Of a stretch of DNA of 64,000 nucleotides, positions 8,676 to 17,829 are shown one piece after another. Origin of the DNA: Microbacterium sp. M28 (lineage in GTDB: Bacteria; Actinomycetota; Actinomycetes; Actinomycetales; Microbacteriaceae); assembly GCF_025836995.1 (NCBI RefSeq), contig NZ_CP107546.1:2170001-2234000 (forward strand), written 5' to 3'. Position 1 is the first letter of the stretch; the number at the start of each line of letters is the position of its first letter. The notes under the pieces are model-generated. The model was given only the letters and a program-made list of their open reading frames with translations, had not been told where the DNA came from and searched no databases. The position numbers were made by a program, and so were the translations under genes.

Positions 8676-10345
8676 GCGCCGAGGACCTCCTCGCGTCGGC
8701 CCGCGCCTGGATCCGTCAGGACCCGGATGCCGAGACCCGCGACGAGTTGGCCGGCATCGTGACCCGTGCAGCCGGCGGCGATGCCGCCGCGCTCGAGGAC
8801 CTCGACGACCGGTTCCGCACCCGCCTGGCGTTCGGAACCGCCGGCCTGCGCGGAGCGCTCGGCGCCGGCAGCAACCGGATGAACCGCGTGCTGGTGGCGC
8901 AGGCGGCCGCGGGTTTCGCCGCCTACCTGCTCGAGCGCTCGGCCGGCGCGACCCCCACGGTCGTCGTGGGCTACGACGGCCGGCGCAACTCGCGCCGCTT
9001 CGCGCTGGACTCCGCCGAGCTCTTCGCCGGCGCCGGCCTTCGGGCGATCCTGCTTCCGCGACTGCTGCCGACGCCCGTCCTCGCCTTCGCCGTGCGCCAC
9101 CTCGGTGCGGATGCCGGGGTGATGGTCACCGCGAGCCACAACCCGCCGAACGACAACGGGTACAAGGTCTACCTCGGCGGACCCGACGAGGGCTCTCAGA
9201 TCGTCGCGCCTGTCGATGCGGAGATCGCTGCCCGTATCCAGCGCGTCGCCGATGCCGGAGACGTCGGGCTGCTCCCCCGGTCGGATGCCTACGAGATCGC
9301 CGGCGAAGAGGTCGTGACGGCGTACATCGAGGCGACGGCCGCTGTGGCGCCGGCCGGCTCGGGCGCCGACGGTCTGCGCTGGGTCTACACCGCCATGCAC
9401 GGCGTCGGTGGGGAGACGGTCGAGCGGATCGTCCGGACGGCCGGATACCCGCAGCCGACCGTGGTGCGTGCACAGCAGCATCCGGATCCGACATTCCGCA
9501 CGGTGTCGTTCCCGAACCCGGAGGAGCCGGGCGCGCTGGACCTGTCCTACGAGGTCGGCCGCTCGGCACGCGCCGAGCTCATCATCGCCAACGATCCCGA
9601 CGCCGACCGGCTCGCGGTCGCGATCCCCGACCAGGATGCGCCCGGTGGCTGGCGCCGCCTGAGCGGCAACGAGGTCGGCCTGCTGCTGGGCGCGCGGGCG
9701 GCCAGGGCGGCCGAGGGCACGCCCGGGGCGACGCTCGCCTGCTCGCTGGTCTCCTCCCCCGGCCTCGGCGTCATCGCCCGGCACCACGGCCTGGGCTTCG
9801 CCGAGACCCTGACCGGCTTCAAGTGGATCTCCCGCGCCGAGGGCATCGTGTTCGGCTTCGAGGAGGCACTGGGATACCTCGTCAACCCCGAGACCGTGCG
9901 CGACAAGGACGGCATCTCGGCCGCGGTGGCGCTGCTGGGCCTCGCGTCCGAGGCCAGGGAGCGCGGGGAGAGCCTGTCGACGCTGCTCGCGGAGCTCGGT
10001 GAGACCTATGGTCACTTCGGGAGCGGTCAGGTCTCGATCAGGGTCGAGGATCTGTCGATCATCGGCACGGTCATGACGTCGCTGCGACAGACTCCTCCGG
10101 CATCCATCGGCGACGCCGTCGTCGAGTCCGCCGAGGACCTGCTGCACGCGCCAGAGGGCCAGCCGTCCGGCGATGTGCTGCGGTACCGTCTCGCGGACGG
10201 CGGGCGCGTCATCGTGCGTCCGAGCGGCACCGAGCCCAAGCTGAAGGTCTACATCGACACCCGGGCCGACTCCGCCGAGTCCGCAGCGGCTGCGGTCGCG
10301 GCCATCGAAGCCGGAGTGCGCGTGCTGCTGGACGAACGCTCCTGA
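8672..10345 (+). CDS. pmmB: Alpha-D-phosphohexomutase (PmmB/phosphopentomutase-like)
   Basis: 557 residues; the GTG start overlaps the PNP stop (GTGA). All four phosphohexomutase domains are recognisable: the phosphoserine loop VTASHNPPNDNGYK with Ser155, the metal loop NDPDADR, the sugar loop GFKWISRAEG followed by FGFEEALGY, and the C-terminal phosphate loop RPSGTEPKLKVY. The family interconverts hexose-1- and hexose-6-phosphates (mannose or glucose). The coupling to PNP makes ribose-1-phosphate to ribose-5-phosphate conversion an alternative, as seen for some PGM2-like enzymes. Substrate cannot be settled by motif reading. Confidence 0.88.
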   Translation: MSAEDLLASARAWIRQDPDAETRDELAGIVTRAAGGDAAALEDLDDRFRTRLAFGTAGLRGALGAGSNRMNRVLVAQAAAGFAAYLLERSAGATPTVVVGYDGRRNSRRFALDSAELFAGAGLRAILLPRLLPTPVLAFAVRHLGADAGVMVTASHNPPNDNGYKVYLGGPDEGSQIVAPVDAEIAARIQRVADAGDVGLLPRSDAYEIAGEEVVTAYIEATAAVAPAGSGADGLRWVYTAMHGVGGETVERIVRTAGYPQPTVVRAQQHPDPTFRTVSFPNPEEPGALDLSYEVGRSARAELIIANDPDADRLAVAIPDQDAPGGWRRLSGNEVGLLLGARAARAAEGTPGATLACSLVSSPGLGVIARHHGLGFAETLTGFKWISRAEGIVFGFEEALGYLVNPETVRDKDGISAAVALLGLASEARERGESLSTLLAELGETYGHFGSGQVSIRVEDLSIIGTVMTSLRQTPPASIGDAVVESAEDLLHAPEGQPSGDVLRYRLADGGRVIVRPSGTEPKLKVYIDTRADSAESAAAAVAAIEAGVRVLLDERS

Positions 10346-10358
10346 ACCGGCTCCCACG

Positions 10359-11083
10359 ATGACCGTCGTCCTCGCCGTCGCGGCGACGGTCATCGCCGGT
10401 GCGATCCAACGTCTGACCGGACTCGCGTTCGTCCTCGTGCTCATCGGCCCTGCCGTGCTCATCTACGGGCCTGTCGAGGGGGTGACCGTCGCCGTCCTGC
10501 TCGCCGTGGTCGCCGCCGCGGTCGCCATCCCCTCGGGCTGGCGTCTGATCGATTGGCCGCGCACGTGGTGGCTGCTCGGGGCGGGGTGGCGGCTGCGCCG
10601 TTCGGCGCGCTCGTGACCCGGATCCTCCCCGAGGCCGCGTTGCTGTTCATGATCTCGCTGATGGCGATCGCCTCTCTGCTGACACCGCGGTTCGGCGGAC
10701 CGATCGCCGCGATGCTCACCGGGCGGCGCGGCGCCCTGTACGCCGGTGCGACGGCCGGTTTCCTGCACGCCTCGAGCGGCCTTTCCGGCCCGGCGCTGGC
10801 CGCCTACGCGGTCGGCGACCGACGGGAGCAGCGCCGATTCGCCGCGAGCGCGCAGGTCGTGTTCCTCGGCTACGGCCTGGTGTCGGTGCTGCTGCGCGGG
10901 CTGCCCTCCGCACCGGTCGGCGAGATGCTGCTGCTCGGCGTCGGAACGGCAGCGGGCATCATCCTCGGCGCCCTGCTGACCCGGGTGGTGCCCGGCCGGG
11001 TCGCCAGAGCGCTCATGCTGTGGTGCGCATGGGCGGGGGTGCTCGTCGTCCTGGCCCGCGCTTTCGTCGCCCTCGTCCCGTGA
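10359..11083 (+). pseudogene. TauE/SafE (TSUP) family permease, interrupted by a -1 frameshift
   Basis: Two adjacent frames together make one TSUP-type membrane protein of about 241 residues. Frame one (from ATG 10359, 13 bp after pmmB) encodes TVVLAVAATVIAGAIQRLTG and continues to DWPRTWWLLGAG. The remainder, starting VAAAPFGALVTRIL and ending at 11083, lies in another frame. Adding one G to the run GGGG at 10583-10586 would join them without a gap. About seven hydrophobic helices and the repeated FGG/GPIAAMLTG and SGPALAAYAV motifs fit anion (sulfite/sulfonate-type) exporters. It may be a true pseudogene, a sequencing error in a G run, or rarely a programmed frameshift. Confidence 0.75.
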
Positions 11084-11090
11084 GGACGGA

Positions 11091-11096
11091 TAGCAT
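11091..11096 (+). promoter_or_regulatory. Likely -10 element (leaderless) for HPr paralogue
   Basis: TAGCAT, then 6 nt, then ATG at 11103. Confidence 0.45.
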
Positions 11097-11102
11097 CGCT
11101 GC

Positions 11103-11363
11103 ATGCCCCGCAGACGCGTGACCATCAGTGCGCATCACGGCGTGCACGCGCGTCCGGTGGCGGAGCTGGCCCGCCTCGCCATCGCGCACGGCGCGCCGGT
11201 CACGCTCGCGACCGCTGGCGGAGCGGTCGTCGAGCTGGCCAGCATCCTCGCGGTCATGGACCTCGCGCTCGCCGAAGGGGACGTCGTCACCCTCGAGACC
11301 GTCGCCTCACCTGATGCGGACGCCGTTCTCGATGCGATGGTCGAGGTGCTGGCGCCTCGTTGA
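11103..11363 (+). CDS. HPr family phosphocarrier protein (first of two)
   Basis: 86-residue HPr-fold protein. The catalytic His15 lies in HHGVHARPV, and a serine in LASILAVMD sits where Ser46 lies in regulated HPr proteins. It would accept phosphate from EI and pass it to EIIA domains, including the one on the neighbouring regulator. It is convergent with the mtlR-like gene (12-bp gap) and separate from the ptsI operon, which carries its own HPr, so a distinct role (for example in control of the regulator) is possible. The flanking Arg-rich start (MPRRRVT) differs from the second HPr. Confidence 0.85.
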   Translation: MPRRRVTISAHHGVHARPVAELARLAIAHGAPVTLATAGGAVVELASILAVMDLALAEGDVVTLETVASPDADAVLDAMVEVLAPR

Positions 11364-11375
11364 CGTGACGCCGGG

Positions 11376-13310
11376 TCAGCCGTCGATCACGGCGACCAGC
11401 TCGTCCAGGAAGGCTTCGAAACTCGTGGCCCGCCGGACCAGCCGCTGCACGCTCTCGCGCTCGCTGAAGACCTCGACGAGCTGTTCGAAGACGGTCTGGA
11501 AGGCCGCGCGATCGCTTTCACTGAACGCGGCGAGCGCGACGACCTGCACTCGACCGTCGCCCCACGCCACCGAGCCTTCGGCGACGCCGATCGCGATCGC
11601 CGTGCGCCGGGCCGTCATCTGCAGCGAATGCGGCACGGCGAGCGCGTCCGTGAACGCTGTGGACGACATCCGCTCGCGCTGGATCGTCTTGTCGACGTAG
11701 TCGTCGTCGATGAGACCGTTCGCGATGAGCATCCCGCCGAGCAGACGGATGATCTCCTCGTCGCCCGCGTCCGGCAGCGGGTGCAGGAACGCGCTCGCGT
11801 CGAAGTAGCGCGACAGCTCGGCGCGCAGCCGTGCCAGACGCCGTCCGCGCCGCACGCGTGCGGCTGCCTGCTGCACCCGCTCGACGTCGGCCTCCCCCAG
11901 GAACGGCTGCACCCTGACGAAGCGGTCGCCCGCCGCGGCGGGTTCGATCGTGGACAGGACCAGGTCGGTGTCGAAGGATGCCCAGTCCGGGTCGACCGAG
12001 GTGACAACGCGCGTCACCTCGATCGCCGAGCCGAGCGACCTGTCGACGCTCGAACGCAGCAGCTCGTGCAGTTCGTAGTAGCCGGGGCACACGATCGTGG
12101 CGCTCAGGATCGTCTCGGCCTTGCGGCTGCGCTCGAGCCGCCCGCCGATGTGCATCGCGATGTACGCGATCTCGTCGTCGTTCACGGGCAGGTCGAGCCG
12201 GTCGTGCAGCCCGCTGGCGATCGACACCGCCACCTCGAAGATCATCGGGTACGACGATTTGAGCGACCTGGTCAGCGGATTGCGCGTCCATGCCTGCTCC
12301 TGGGCGCGCCGCAGCAGGTTCTGCACGTGCAGGGACAGACGCAGGATGAACGCCTCGTCGTCGAGATCGACCTGGTAGTCCCGCGCGGCGCGAGCGATCT
12401 CCGTCCGCACGGCATCGTCGACCGCCGGGGCAACGCCGCTGCGCGCGACGTCGACGGCAGTGCCGCGCCCCGGTGCGACCACCCGCGTCAGCACCAGCGT
12501 CGCGAGATGCGCGGTGTCGCCGTCGCCCAGACGCACCGAGAAATGCTCGTGCGCCAGTCGACTGATCTGCTCGCCGACGCGGACGATCTCGCCGTGGGCC
12601 TCCGCCGGGCGCGCGTCGGCGGCATCCGTCTCCAAGGGGCGGCCGGCGGCGACCCTGTCCGCCGCGATCGCGATGTGCAGCAGCACGTCGGAGATCGCCA
12701 ACTCGTTCACGTAGTAGCCGAGTGCCCCCAGTTCGCGCACCAGCGCGGTCTTGAAGCCTGCGACCGCGTCGGATCCGACGACCTCGCCGGCGAGCGCGTT
12801 GCGGATGGTCTCCGGGTGGAACGCGGCCGCATCCATCTCGTCGTGGGCGAGTCTGCTGAGCAGCCGCCGTTGCGCGACCTCGGTCCCCCGGAGACGGATC
12901 GTCTCGCGTTCGCGCTCCAGGGCGAGCTCAGTCCCCTCCAGCAGGGCGCGCACCCTGCTGAGATCCGACTCCACGGTCGCGTCGCTCACGTGCAGCCGAT
13001 CGGCGGTCTCGTAGACGTCGATGCCCTCCGGCTGATCGAGCAGCATCCGGATGATGCCGTGCAGCCGCTCGCGCGGCGCCGACTCATCGGCGCGACGGCG
13101 CAGCGCCTCCCTGGCTCCGGCGCCGGCACGATAGCCCGCGGGACTCGAGTCGATGGCATCGGCTGCCGGTACGCGGGCGTTCAGAGCGGCGACGTACGAG
13201 CGGATGCTACGGGGTGTCACACCGAGCTGATCGGCGAGGCTGGCGGCCGTGACCCAGCCGTCCTGGCGGAGCAACGCGGACAGGAGCTGGTCCTGGCGCT
13301 GGCGCGTCAT
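11376..13310 (-). CDS. mtlR: PRD-containing PTS-controlled transcriptional regulator (MtlR/BglG type)
   Basis: 644 residues. Domains in order: winged HTH (1-60, ASLADQLGVTPRSIRSY), a second HTH region near 90-150, PRD1 around 180-290 with a His in VLLHIAIAADR, PRD2 around 300-405 with His residues in LSLHVQNLL and YIAMHIGG, an EIIB-like segment (ATIVCPGYYELHELL), and a C-terminal EIIA domain of the mannitol/fructose class (500-644) with the phospho-His in ALAVPHS. Such proteins activate mannitol operons when phosphorylation by HPr and EII proteins signals substrate. It is divergent from the mannitol PTS genes. A GGAGG site lies 4 nt before the ATG. Confidence 0.88.
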   Translation of the reverse strand: MTRQRQDQLLSALLRQDGWVTAASLADQLGVTPRSIRSYVAALNARVPAADAIDSSPAGYRAGAGAREALRRRADESAPRERLHGIIRMLLDQPEGIDVYETADRLHVSDATVESDLSRVRALLEGTELALERERETIRLRGTEVAQRRLLSRLAHDEMDAAAFHPETIRNALAGEVVGSDAVAGFKTALVRELGALGYYVNELAISDVLLHIAIAADRVAAGRPLETDAADARPAEAHGEIVRVGEQISRLAHEHFSVRLGDGDTAHLATLVLTRVVAPGRGTAVDVARSGVAPAVDDAVRTEIARAARDYQVDLDDEAFILRLSLHVQNLLRRAQEQAWTRNPLTRSLKSSYPMIFEVAVSIASGLHDRLDLPVNDDEIAYIAMHIGGRLERSRKAETILSATIVCPGYYELHELLRSSVDRSLGSAIEVTRVVTSVDPDWASFDTDLVLSTIEPAAAGDRFVRVQPFLGEADVERVQQAAARVRRGRRLARLRAELSRYFDASAFLHPLPDAGDEEIIRLLGGMLIANGLIDDDYVDKTIQRERMSSTAFTDALAVPHSLQMTARRTAIAIGVAEGSVAWGDGRVQVVALAAFSESDRAAFQTVFEQLVEVFSERESVQRLVRRATSFEAFLDELVAVIDG

Positions 13311-13392
13311 GGTGCCTCCGAGTCCGAATGAGCCTGCATCGTCGCTTTCCCATGATGCCAGGCGGAGGCGCGGAAAGCGGCGGTGGCCGGCG

Positions 13393-13408
13393 TTCCGCAG
13401 GGGCGGAA
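13393..13408. promoter_or_regulatory. Inverted repeat in mtlR-PTS intergenic region, candidate operator
   Basis: TTCCGC-aggg-GCGGAA lies between the divergent regulator gene and the PTS operon. A CAGAAT hexamer at 13442-13447, six bases before the EIIB ATG, could be the operon's -10 element, placing this repeat about 35-50 bp upstream of it. Assignment to MtlR is inference from position only. Confidence 0.3.
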
Positions 13409-13453
13409 AGAACCCTGGTGGTACGGCTCACAGCTCGTTCCCAGAATGGTTCC

Positions 13454-13768
13454 ATGGCATCGAAGCGGATCCTCGTGGTGTGCGGCGCAGGGGCGTCGAG
13501 CACCTTCGTCGCGCAGCGATTGCAGCGTGCGGCGACTGACGCCGGGCTGACCTGGCAGACGGCGGCCGGAACCGAGCAGACGATCGGCGCCGACACCGCA
13601 GACGCGATCCTCGTCGGCCCGCATCTCGCCGATCGCCTCGCATCCATCAGCGCCGCGGTCGACTGCCCCGTCCTCGCCCTGCCGGACGACATCTTCACCG
13701 ACCGCGACGGCACGCGCACTCTCGCGTTCGTGCAGTCGGCCCTCACCGCTGAGAAAGGATCATCATGA
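13454..13768 (+). CDS. Orphan PTS EIIB protein, lactose/cellobiose type
   Basis: 104 residues, the full length of a free-standing EIIB of the lactose/chitobiose class. The phosphorylatable Cys10 sits in the P-loop CGAGASSTFVAQ, and ILVGPHLADRL matches the family's LLGPQ motif. There is no matching EIIC or EIIA in the window; the mannitol EIICB two genes downstream already carries its own EIIB. It is the first gene of the PTS operon and overlaps the HPr gene by ATGA. It may pass phosphate to the PRD regulator or serve a transporter elsewhere. The longer frame from 13328 lacks a start signal. Confidence 0.8.
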   Translation: MASKRILVVCGAGASSTFVAQRLQRAATDAGLTWQTAAGTEQTIGADTADAILVGPHLADRLASISAAVDCPVLALPDDIFTDRDGTRTLAFVQSALTAEKGSS

Positions 13769-14046
13769 CCGCTGCATCCCGCACCGTCCGGATCGGATCA
13801 TCGCACGGACTGCACGCCCGCCCCGCGAAGCTGTTCGCGCAGGCCGCCAAGGAATCCGGCATCGCCGTGACCGTGGCGAAGGATTCCGGCAAGCCGGTCA
13901 ACGCAGCCAGCATCCTCGGGGTGATCGCCCTGGGTGTCGAGCACGGCGACTACGTGACGCTGACGGCCGACGGCGACAACGCCGAAGCCGTGCTGGACAC
14001 GCTGACCGAGCTGCTGACCACCGACCATGACGAGGAGCCGGCCTGA
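13765..14046 (+). CDS. ptsH: HPr phosphocarrier protein (second of two)
   Basis: 93 residues with the active His17 in SSHGLHARPAK and a regulatory-type serine in NAASILGVIALG. It receives phosphate from EI, encoded next, and hands it to the mannitol EIIA three genes downstream. The gene overlaps the EIIB gene (ATGA) and the ptsI ATG (TGATG, one base), so expression is tightly coupled. The C-terminus carries an acidic tail (TTDHDEEPA) absent from the paralogue at 11103. Confidence 0.92.
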   Translation: MTAASRTVRIGSSHGLHARPAKLFAQAAKESGIAVTVAKDSGKPVNAASILGVIALGVEHGDYVTLTADGDNAEAVLDTLTELLTTDHDEEPA

Positions 14047-15737
14047 TGGGTGTCCTGCGGGGAGTGGGCATCGGCGTCGGCGTCGCGCAGGGGCCCGTGA
14101 TCCGCATGGCCGATCCGCTGCCAGCGCCGGACGACGCGAAGAGCGCACTCGGCGCCGAGGCGGAACGCGCCCGCGTCCGCGACGCCATCGCCGCGGTCGC
14201 CAGCGAGTTGACGGCCAGAGCGGAAGCCGCAGGCGGCGCAGCGCAGGAGGTGCTCGAGGCGCAGGCGATGATCGCCGAGGACCCGACCCTGCAGGACGAG
14301 GTCGATGCGCGCATCGACGACGGAGCCACCGCCGAATGGGCCGTGCACGACGCGTTCGCAGGATTCAAGGCGACGCTCGAGGCCGTCGGCGGTTACCTCG
14401 GCGAGCGCGCCGCCGACCTCGACGACATCGCCCAGCGAGTGCTCGCACGACTGCGCGGCGTCTCGGCCCCCGGCGTGCCGGACCCAGGTCATCCCTTCGT
14501 GCTGGTGGCCCGCGATCTGGCACCGGCCGACACCGCCCTGCTCAAGCTCGATCAGGTGCTGGCGCTCATCACGTCCGACGGCGGACCCACATCGCACACG
14601 GCGATCCTCGCCCGCGAGAAGGGCATCGTCGCGGTGGTCGGCGTGACGCAGGCGGCAGAGCTCCCCGACGGCGAGACGGTGATCGTGGACGCGGCGGCCG
14701 GTGCCGTGACGAGCGAGCCGTCCGCCGACGAGCTGGCACGCGCGTCCGAGCGCGCGTCGGCCAGACGGAGCGCCGAGGCGCTCCCCGCGACACCCGGCGC
14801 CCTCGCCGATGGCACCCCCATCGCGCTGCTGGCGAACCTGGGCAAACCCGCCGATGCGGCCGATGCCGTGTCACGGGGGGCCGAGGGTGTCGGGCTCTTC
14901 CGCACCGAGTTCCTGTTCCTCTCCGCATCTCAGGCGCCGACCATCGCGCAGCAGCGCGAGTCGTATCGCGAGCTGCTCGCCGCGTTCGAGGGCAAGAAAG
15001 TCGTCGTCCGCCTGCTCGATGCCGGAGCCGACAAGCCGCTCGCGTTCCTCAACGACGCGCACGAGGAGAACCCGGCGCTCGGTCTTCGAGGCCTGCGGGC
15101 GCTGCGGGCCAGCGAGGACATCCTGCGCGAACAGCTCACGGCTCTGGCCGAGGCGGATGCCGAGACCGGCGCGGATCTGTGGGTCATGGCCCCGATGGTC
15201 ACCACCGTCGAGGAGACGGCCTACTTCACGACGCTCGCGCGCGAGTACGGCCTGAAGACGGCCGGTGTCATGGTCGAGGTGCCGGCGAGCGCGCTGCTCG
15301 CGGACCGCGTGCTCGCGCATGCCGACTTCGCCTCGATCGGCACCAACGACCTCACGCAGTACACGATGGCGGCGGATCGGATGCTCGGCTCCGTCGCCGG
15401 ATTCCAGGACCCCTGGCATCCGGCGGTGCTGCGCCTGGTCGGCGAAGTCGGCGCCGCCGGCGCACGCGCCGGCAAGCCGGTCGGGATCTGCGGCGAAGCC
15501 GCCGCCGATCCGTTGCTGGCCGTCGTCCTCGTCGGCCTCGGCGCGACGAGCCTCTCGATGGCGCCAGCCGCGCTGGCCGACGTCCGGCTCGCGCTCTCCG
15601 AGCGCACCCTCGAGGATGCCAGCCACCTGGCCGAGATCGCTCTCGCCGCCGACGACGCCGGCGGCGCGCGCGCGGCCGTCGCCGCGGCCGCCGCAGACCT
15701 TCACCCGAACACACAGCAGAAAGAGACGACATCATGA
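14046..15737 (+). CDS. ptsI: PTS enzyme I (phosphoenolpyruvate-protein phosphotransferase)
   Basis: 563 residues, the usual length for EI. The N-terminal domain binds HPr; the phosphohistidine is His184 in GGPTSHTAILARE. The C-terminal TIM-barrel shows the PEP-utilising motifs VGLFRTEFLFL, DAGADKPLAFL, SIGTNDLTQYTMAADR and GICGEAAADP with the catalytic Cys. The protein starts PTS phosphotransfer by taking phosphate from PEP and passing it to HPr. It lies within the mannitol operon; its end overlaps mtlA by ATGA. If no other ptsI exists in the genome, this operon would supply EI for all PTS systems. Confidence 0.95.
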   Translation: MGVLRGVGIGVGVAQGPVIRMADPLPAPDDAKSALGAEAERARVRDAIAAVASELTARAEAAGGAAQEVLEAQAMIAEDPTLQDEVDARIDDGATAEWAVHDAFAGFKATLEAVGGYLGERAADLDDIAQRVLARLRGVSAPGVPDPGHPFVLVARDLAPADTALLKLDQVLALITSDGGPTSHTAILAREKGIVAVVGVTQAAELPDGETVIVDAAAGAVTSEPSADELARASERASARRSAEALPATPGALADGTPIALLANLGKPADAADAVSRGAEGVGLFRTEFLFLSASQAPTIAQQRESYRELLAAFEGKKVVVRLLDAGADKPLAFLNDAHEENPALGLRGLRALRASEDILREQLTALAEADAETGADLWVMAPMVTTVEETAYFTTLAREYGLKTAGVMVEVPASALLADRVLAHADFASIGTNDLTQYTMAADRMLGSVAGFQDPWHPAVLRLVGEVGAAGARAGKPVGICGEAAADPLLAVVLVGLGATSLSMAPAALADVRLALSERTLEDASHLAEIALAADDAGGARAAVAAAAADLHPNTQQKETTS

Positions 15738-17395
15738 CGACGACGTCACCCGCACCGAAGCAGAACGGACTCCGTGTCGGAGTCCAGCGCTTCGGCACGT
15801 TCCTGTCCGGCATGATCATGCCGAACATCGCAGCCTTCATCGCCTGGGGCTTCATCACGATGCTCTTCATCGCGGTCGGATGGCTCGGGTGGTGGACGCC
15901 CGTGGCTCCGCTGCTCGGCGGCTTCGGCGATGCCGACGTCATCAACTGGCCAGGGGCCATGACCACCGTCGCGCTCGATGAGAACGGTGATCCTTTCACC
16001 CAGTTCGTCGGGCTCGTCGGACCGAGCATCACGTACCTGCTGCCGCTGCTGATCGCGAACACCGGCGGCCGTATGGTCTACGGCGAACGAGGCGGCGTGG
16101 TCGCGTCGATCGCGACGATGGGCGTGATCGTCGGCACCAACATCCCGATGTTCCTCGGCGCGATGATCATGGGGCCGTTCGCAGCGCTCGTGACGAAGTG
16201 GATGGACAGGCTCTGGGACGGCAAGATCAAGCCGGGCTTCGAGATGCTCATCAACAACTTCTCCGCCGGCATCCTCGGCATGCTGCTGGCCATTCTCGGC
16301 TTCTTCGTCTTCGGACCGGCGATCCTCTGGGTCAGCGACATCCTGGGACTGGCGGTCGGATGGCTGGTCCTTTACAACCTGCTGCCCCTCGTGTCGATCA
16401 TCGTCGAGCCGGCGAAGGTGCTGTTCCTGAACAACGCGATCAATCACGGCGTCTTCACCCCGCTCGGCATCGAGCAGGCTCAGGAGACGGGAAAGTCGAT
16501 CCTCTTCCTCATCGAGGCCAACCCGGGCCCCGGTGTCGGACTGCTTCTGGCGTTCTCGTTCTTCGGCGTCGGCGCCGCCAAGGCGTCCGCGCCCGGGGCT
16601 GCGATCATCCAGTTCTTCGGCGGCATCCACGAGATCTACTTCCCCTATGCTCTGAGCAAGCCGGCCACGATCCTCGCGTTGATCGCCGGCGGCGCCACCG
16701 GCGTGACGACGAACATGATCCTCGGCGGCGGTCTGGCGTTCCCCGCCGCCCCCGGCAGCATCATCGCCGTCACCGCGGCGGCGGTGAGCCCCGCGGCCGG
16801 TGGCATCGCGAATCTCCTCGTGGTGTACCTGTCGGTTCTTCTCGCCGCCACCGTCACCTTCCTCATCACCGGCGTCATCCTGCGCGCTTCCCGCAAGCGC
16901 GACCTGCTCGCCGAGGCCGACGCGTTCGGCGCGGCGATCGCGCAGACCGAAGCCAACAAGGGCAAGAAGTCGGCGGCCATGGACGCCCTGCGCGTCAGCG
17001 GGGATTCGGCCTCGGTCGCTGCCGCGGAAGAGGTCGTCGACAAGCTCGAGACGCAGGCGGAGACGGGCGGCATGGCCGACGGCGGAATCGTCACGACCCG
17101 TCGGATCACCGACATCGTCTTCGCCTGCGACGCCGGTATGGGATCGTCCGCGATGGGCGCGAGCGTGCTGCGCAACAAGTTCAAGAAGGCCGGCATCGAA
17201 GGCGTCACCGTCGTCAACACGGCCATCGCGAACCTCGACGGCAACGCGGACCTGGTCATCACCCAGCAGCAGCTGACGGACCGGGCACAGGCGAAGTCGC
17301 CGGAATCGATCCACATCTCCGTGGACAACTTCATGAACTCGCCGAAGTACGACGAGGTCGTGGAGCTGGTCCGCGACCAGCGAAAGGAATCATGA
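15734..17395 (+). CDS. mtlA: PTS mannitol transporter subunit EIICB
   Basis: 553 residues starting at the ATG that overlaps the ptsI stop. The membrane EIIC part (about 20-385) contains the family motifs NIAAFIAWG, NTGGRMVYGERGG, the mannitol-binding GGIHEIYFPYAL and several hydrophobic helices. A charged linker (RASRKRDLLAEADAFG onward) leads to an EIIB domain with the phospho-Cys in VFACDAGMGSSAMG. No EIIA is fused; it is encoded separately by the next gene, as in many Gram-positive bacteria. It imports mannitol and releases mannitol-1-phosphate inside the cell. Confidence 0.95.
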   Translation: MTTTSPAPKQNGLRVGVQRFGTFLSGMIMPNIAAFIAWGFITMLFIAVGWLGWWTPVAPLLGGFGDADVINWPGAMTTVALDENGDPFTQFVGLVGPSITYLLPLLIANTGGRMVYGERGGVVASIATMGVIVGTNIPMFLGAMIMGPFAALVTKWMDRLWDGKIKPGFEMLINNFSAGILGMLLAILGFFVFGPAILWVSDILGLAVGWLVLYNLLPLVSIIVEPAKVLFLNNAINHGVFTPLGIEQAQETGKSILFLIEANPGPGVGLLLAFSFFGVGAAKASAPGAAIIQFFGGIHEIYFPYALSKPATILALIAGGATGVTTNMILGGGLAFPAAPGSIIAVTAAAVSPAAGGIANLLVVYLSVLLAATVTFLITGVILRASRKRDLLAEADAFGAAIAQTEANKGKKSAAMDALRVSGDSASVAAAEEVVDKLETQAETGGMADGGIVTTRRITDIVFACDAGMGSSAMGASVLRNKFKKAGIEGVTVVNTAIANLDGNADLVITQQQLTDRAQAKSPESIHISVDNFMNSPKYDEVVELVRDQRKES

Positions 17396-17829
17396 TGAGC
17401 GTCCTCACCCTCGGCCAGGTCCGCATCCATCCCGGCTCCGCGACGCAGGAGGCCGCGCTGCAGGAGGCGACCGACATCCTCGTCGCCGCCGGCGCCGTCA
17501 CCCCCGGGTACGTCGACGCCATGCGGCAGCGCGAACAGACCGTGTCGACCTTCATGGGCAACGGCCTGGCGATCCCGCACGGCACCAACGACGCGAAGGA
17601 CACGATCCTCGCCTCCGCGCTGTCTGTCGTCCGCTACGACGGCGGCGTCGACTGGGCCGGCGACGAGGCGAACTTCGTGATCGGCATCGCGGGGGTCGGC
17701 GACGAGCACCTGGAGATCCTGTCGCGGATCGCGATCCTGTTCTCCGAGGAGGACGACGTGGCGCGTCTCACGGCCGCGCAGACGCCGGATGAGCTGTACG
17801 CCCTGCTGTCGGAGGTGAACGAGGGATGA
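17395..17829 (+). CDS. mtlF: PTS mannitol transporter subunit EIIA
   Basis: 144 residues of the mannitol/fructose EIIA class. The phospho-accepting His62 lies in [11 protein letters not shown]. It takes phosphate from HPr and passes it to the EIIB domain of MtlA. Two ATGs stand in tandem at 17392 and 17395; AAAGGA at 17383-17388 is 6 nt from the second but only 3 nt from the first, so I use 17395. The stop overlaps the mtlD ATG. Confidence 0.93.
   Translation: MSVLTLGQVRIHPGSATQEAALQEATDILVAAGAVTPGYVDAMRQREQTVSTFMGNGLAIPHGTNDAKDTILASALSVVRYDGGVDWAGDEANFVIGIAGVGDEHLEILSRIAILFSEEDDVARLTAAQTPDELYALLSEVNEG

Noticed and set aside
14027..17395. A 1122-codon open frame spanning ptsI and mtlA on the plus strand
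   Set aside because: Its first 569 codons are the off-frame shadow of ptsI, with an Arg-rich composition and no domain. Only the part from the ATG at 15734 is real (mtlA). There is no EI-EIICB fusion.
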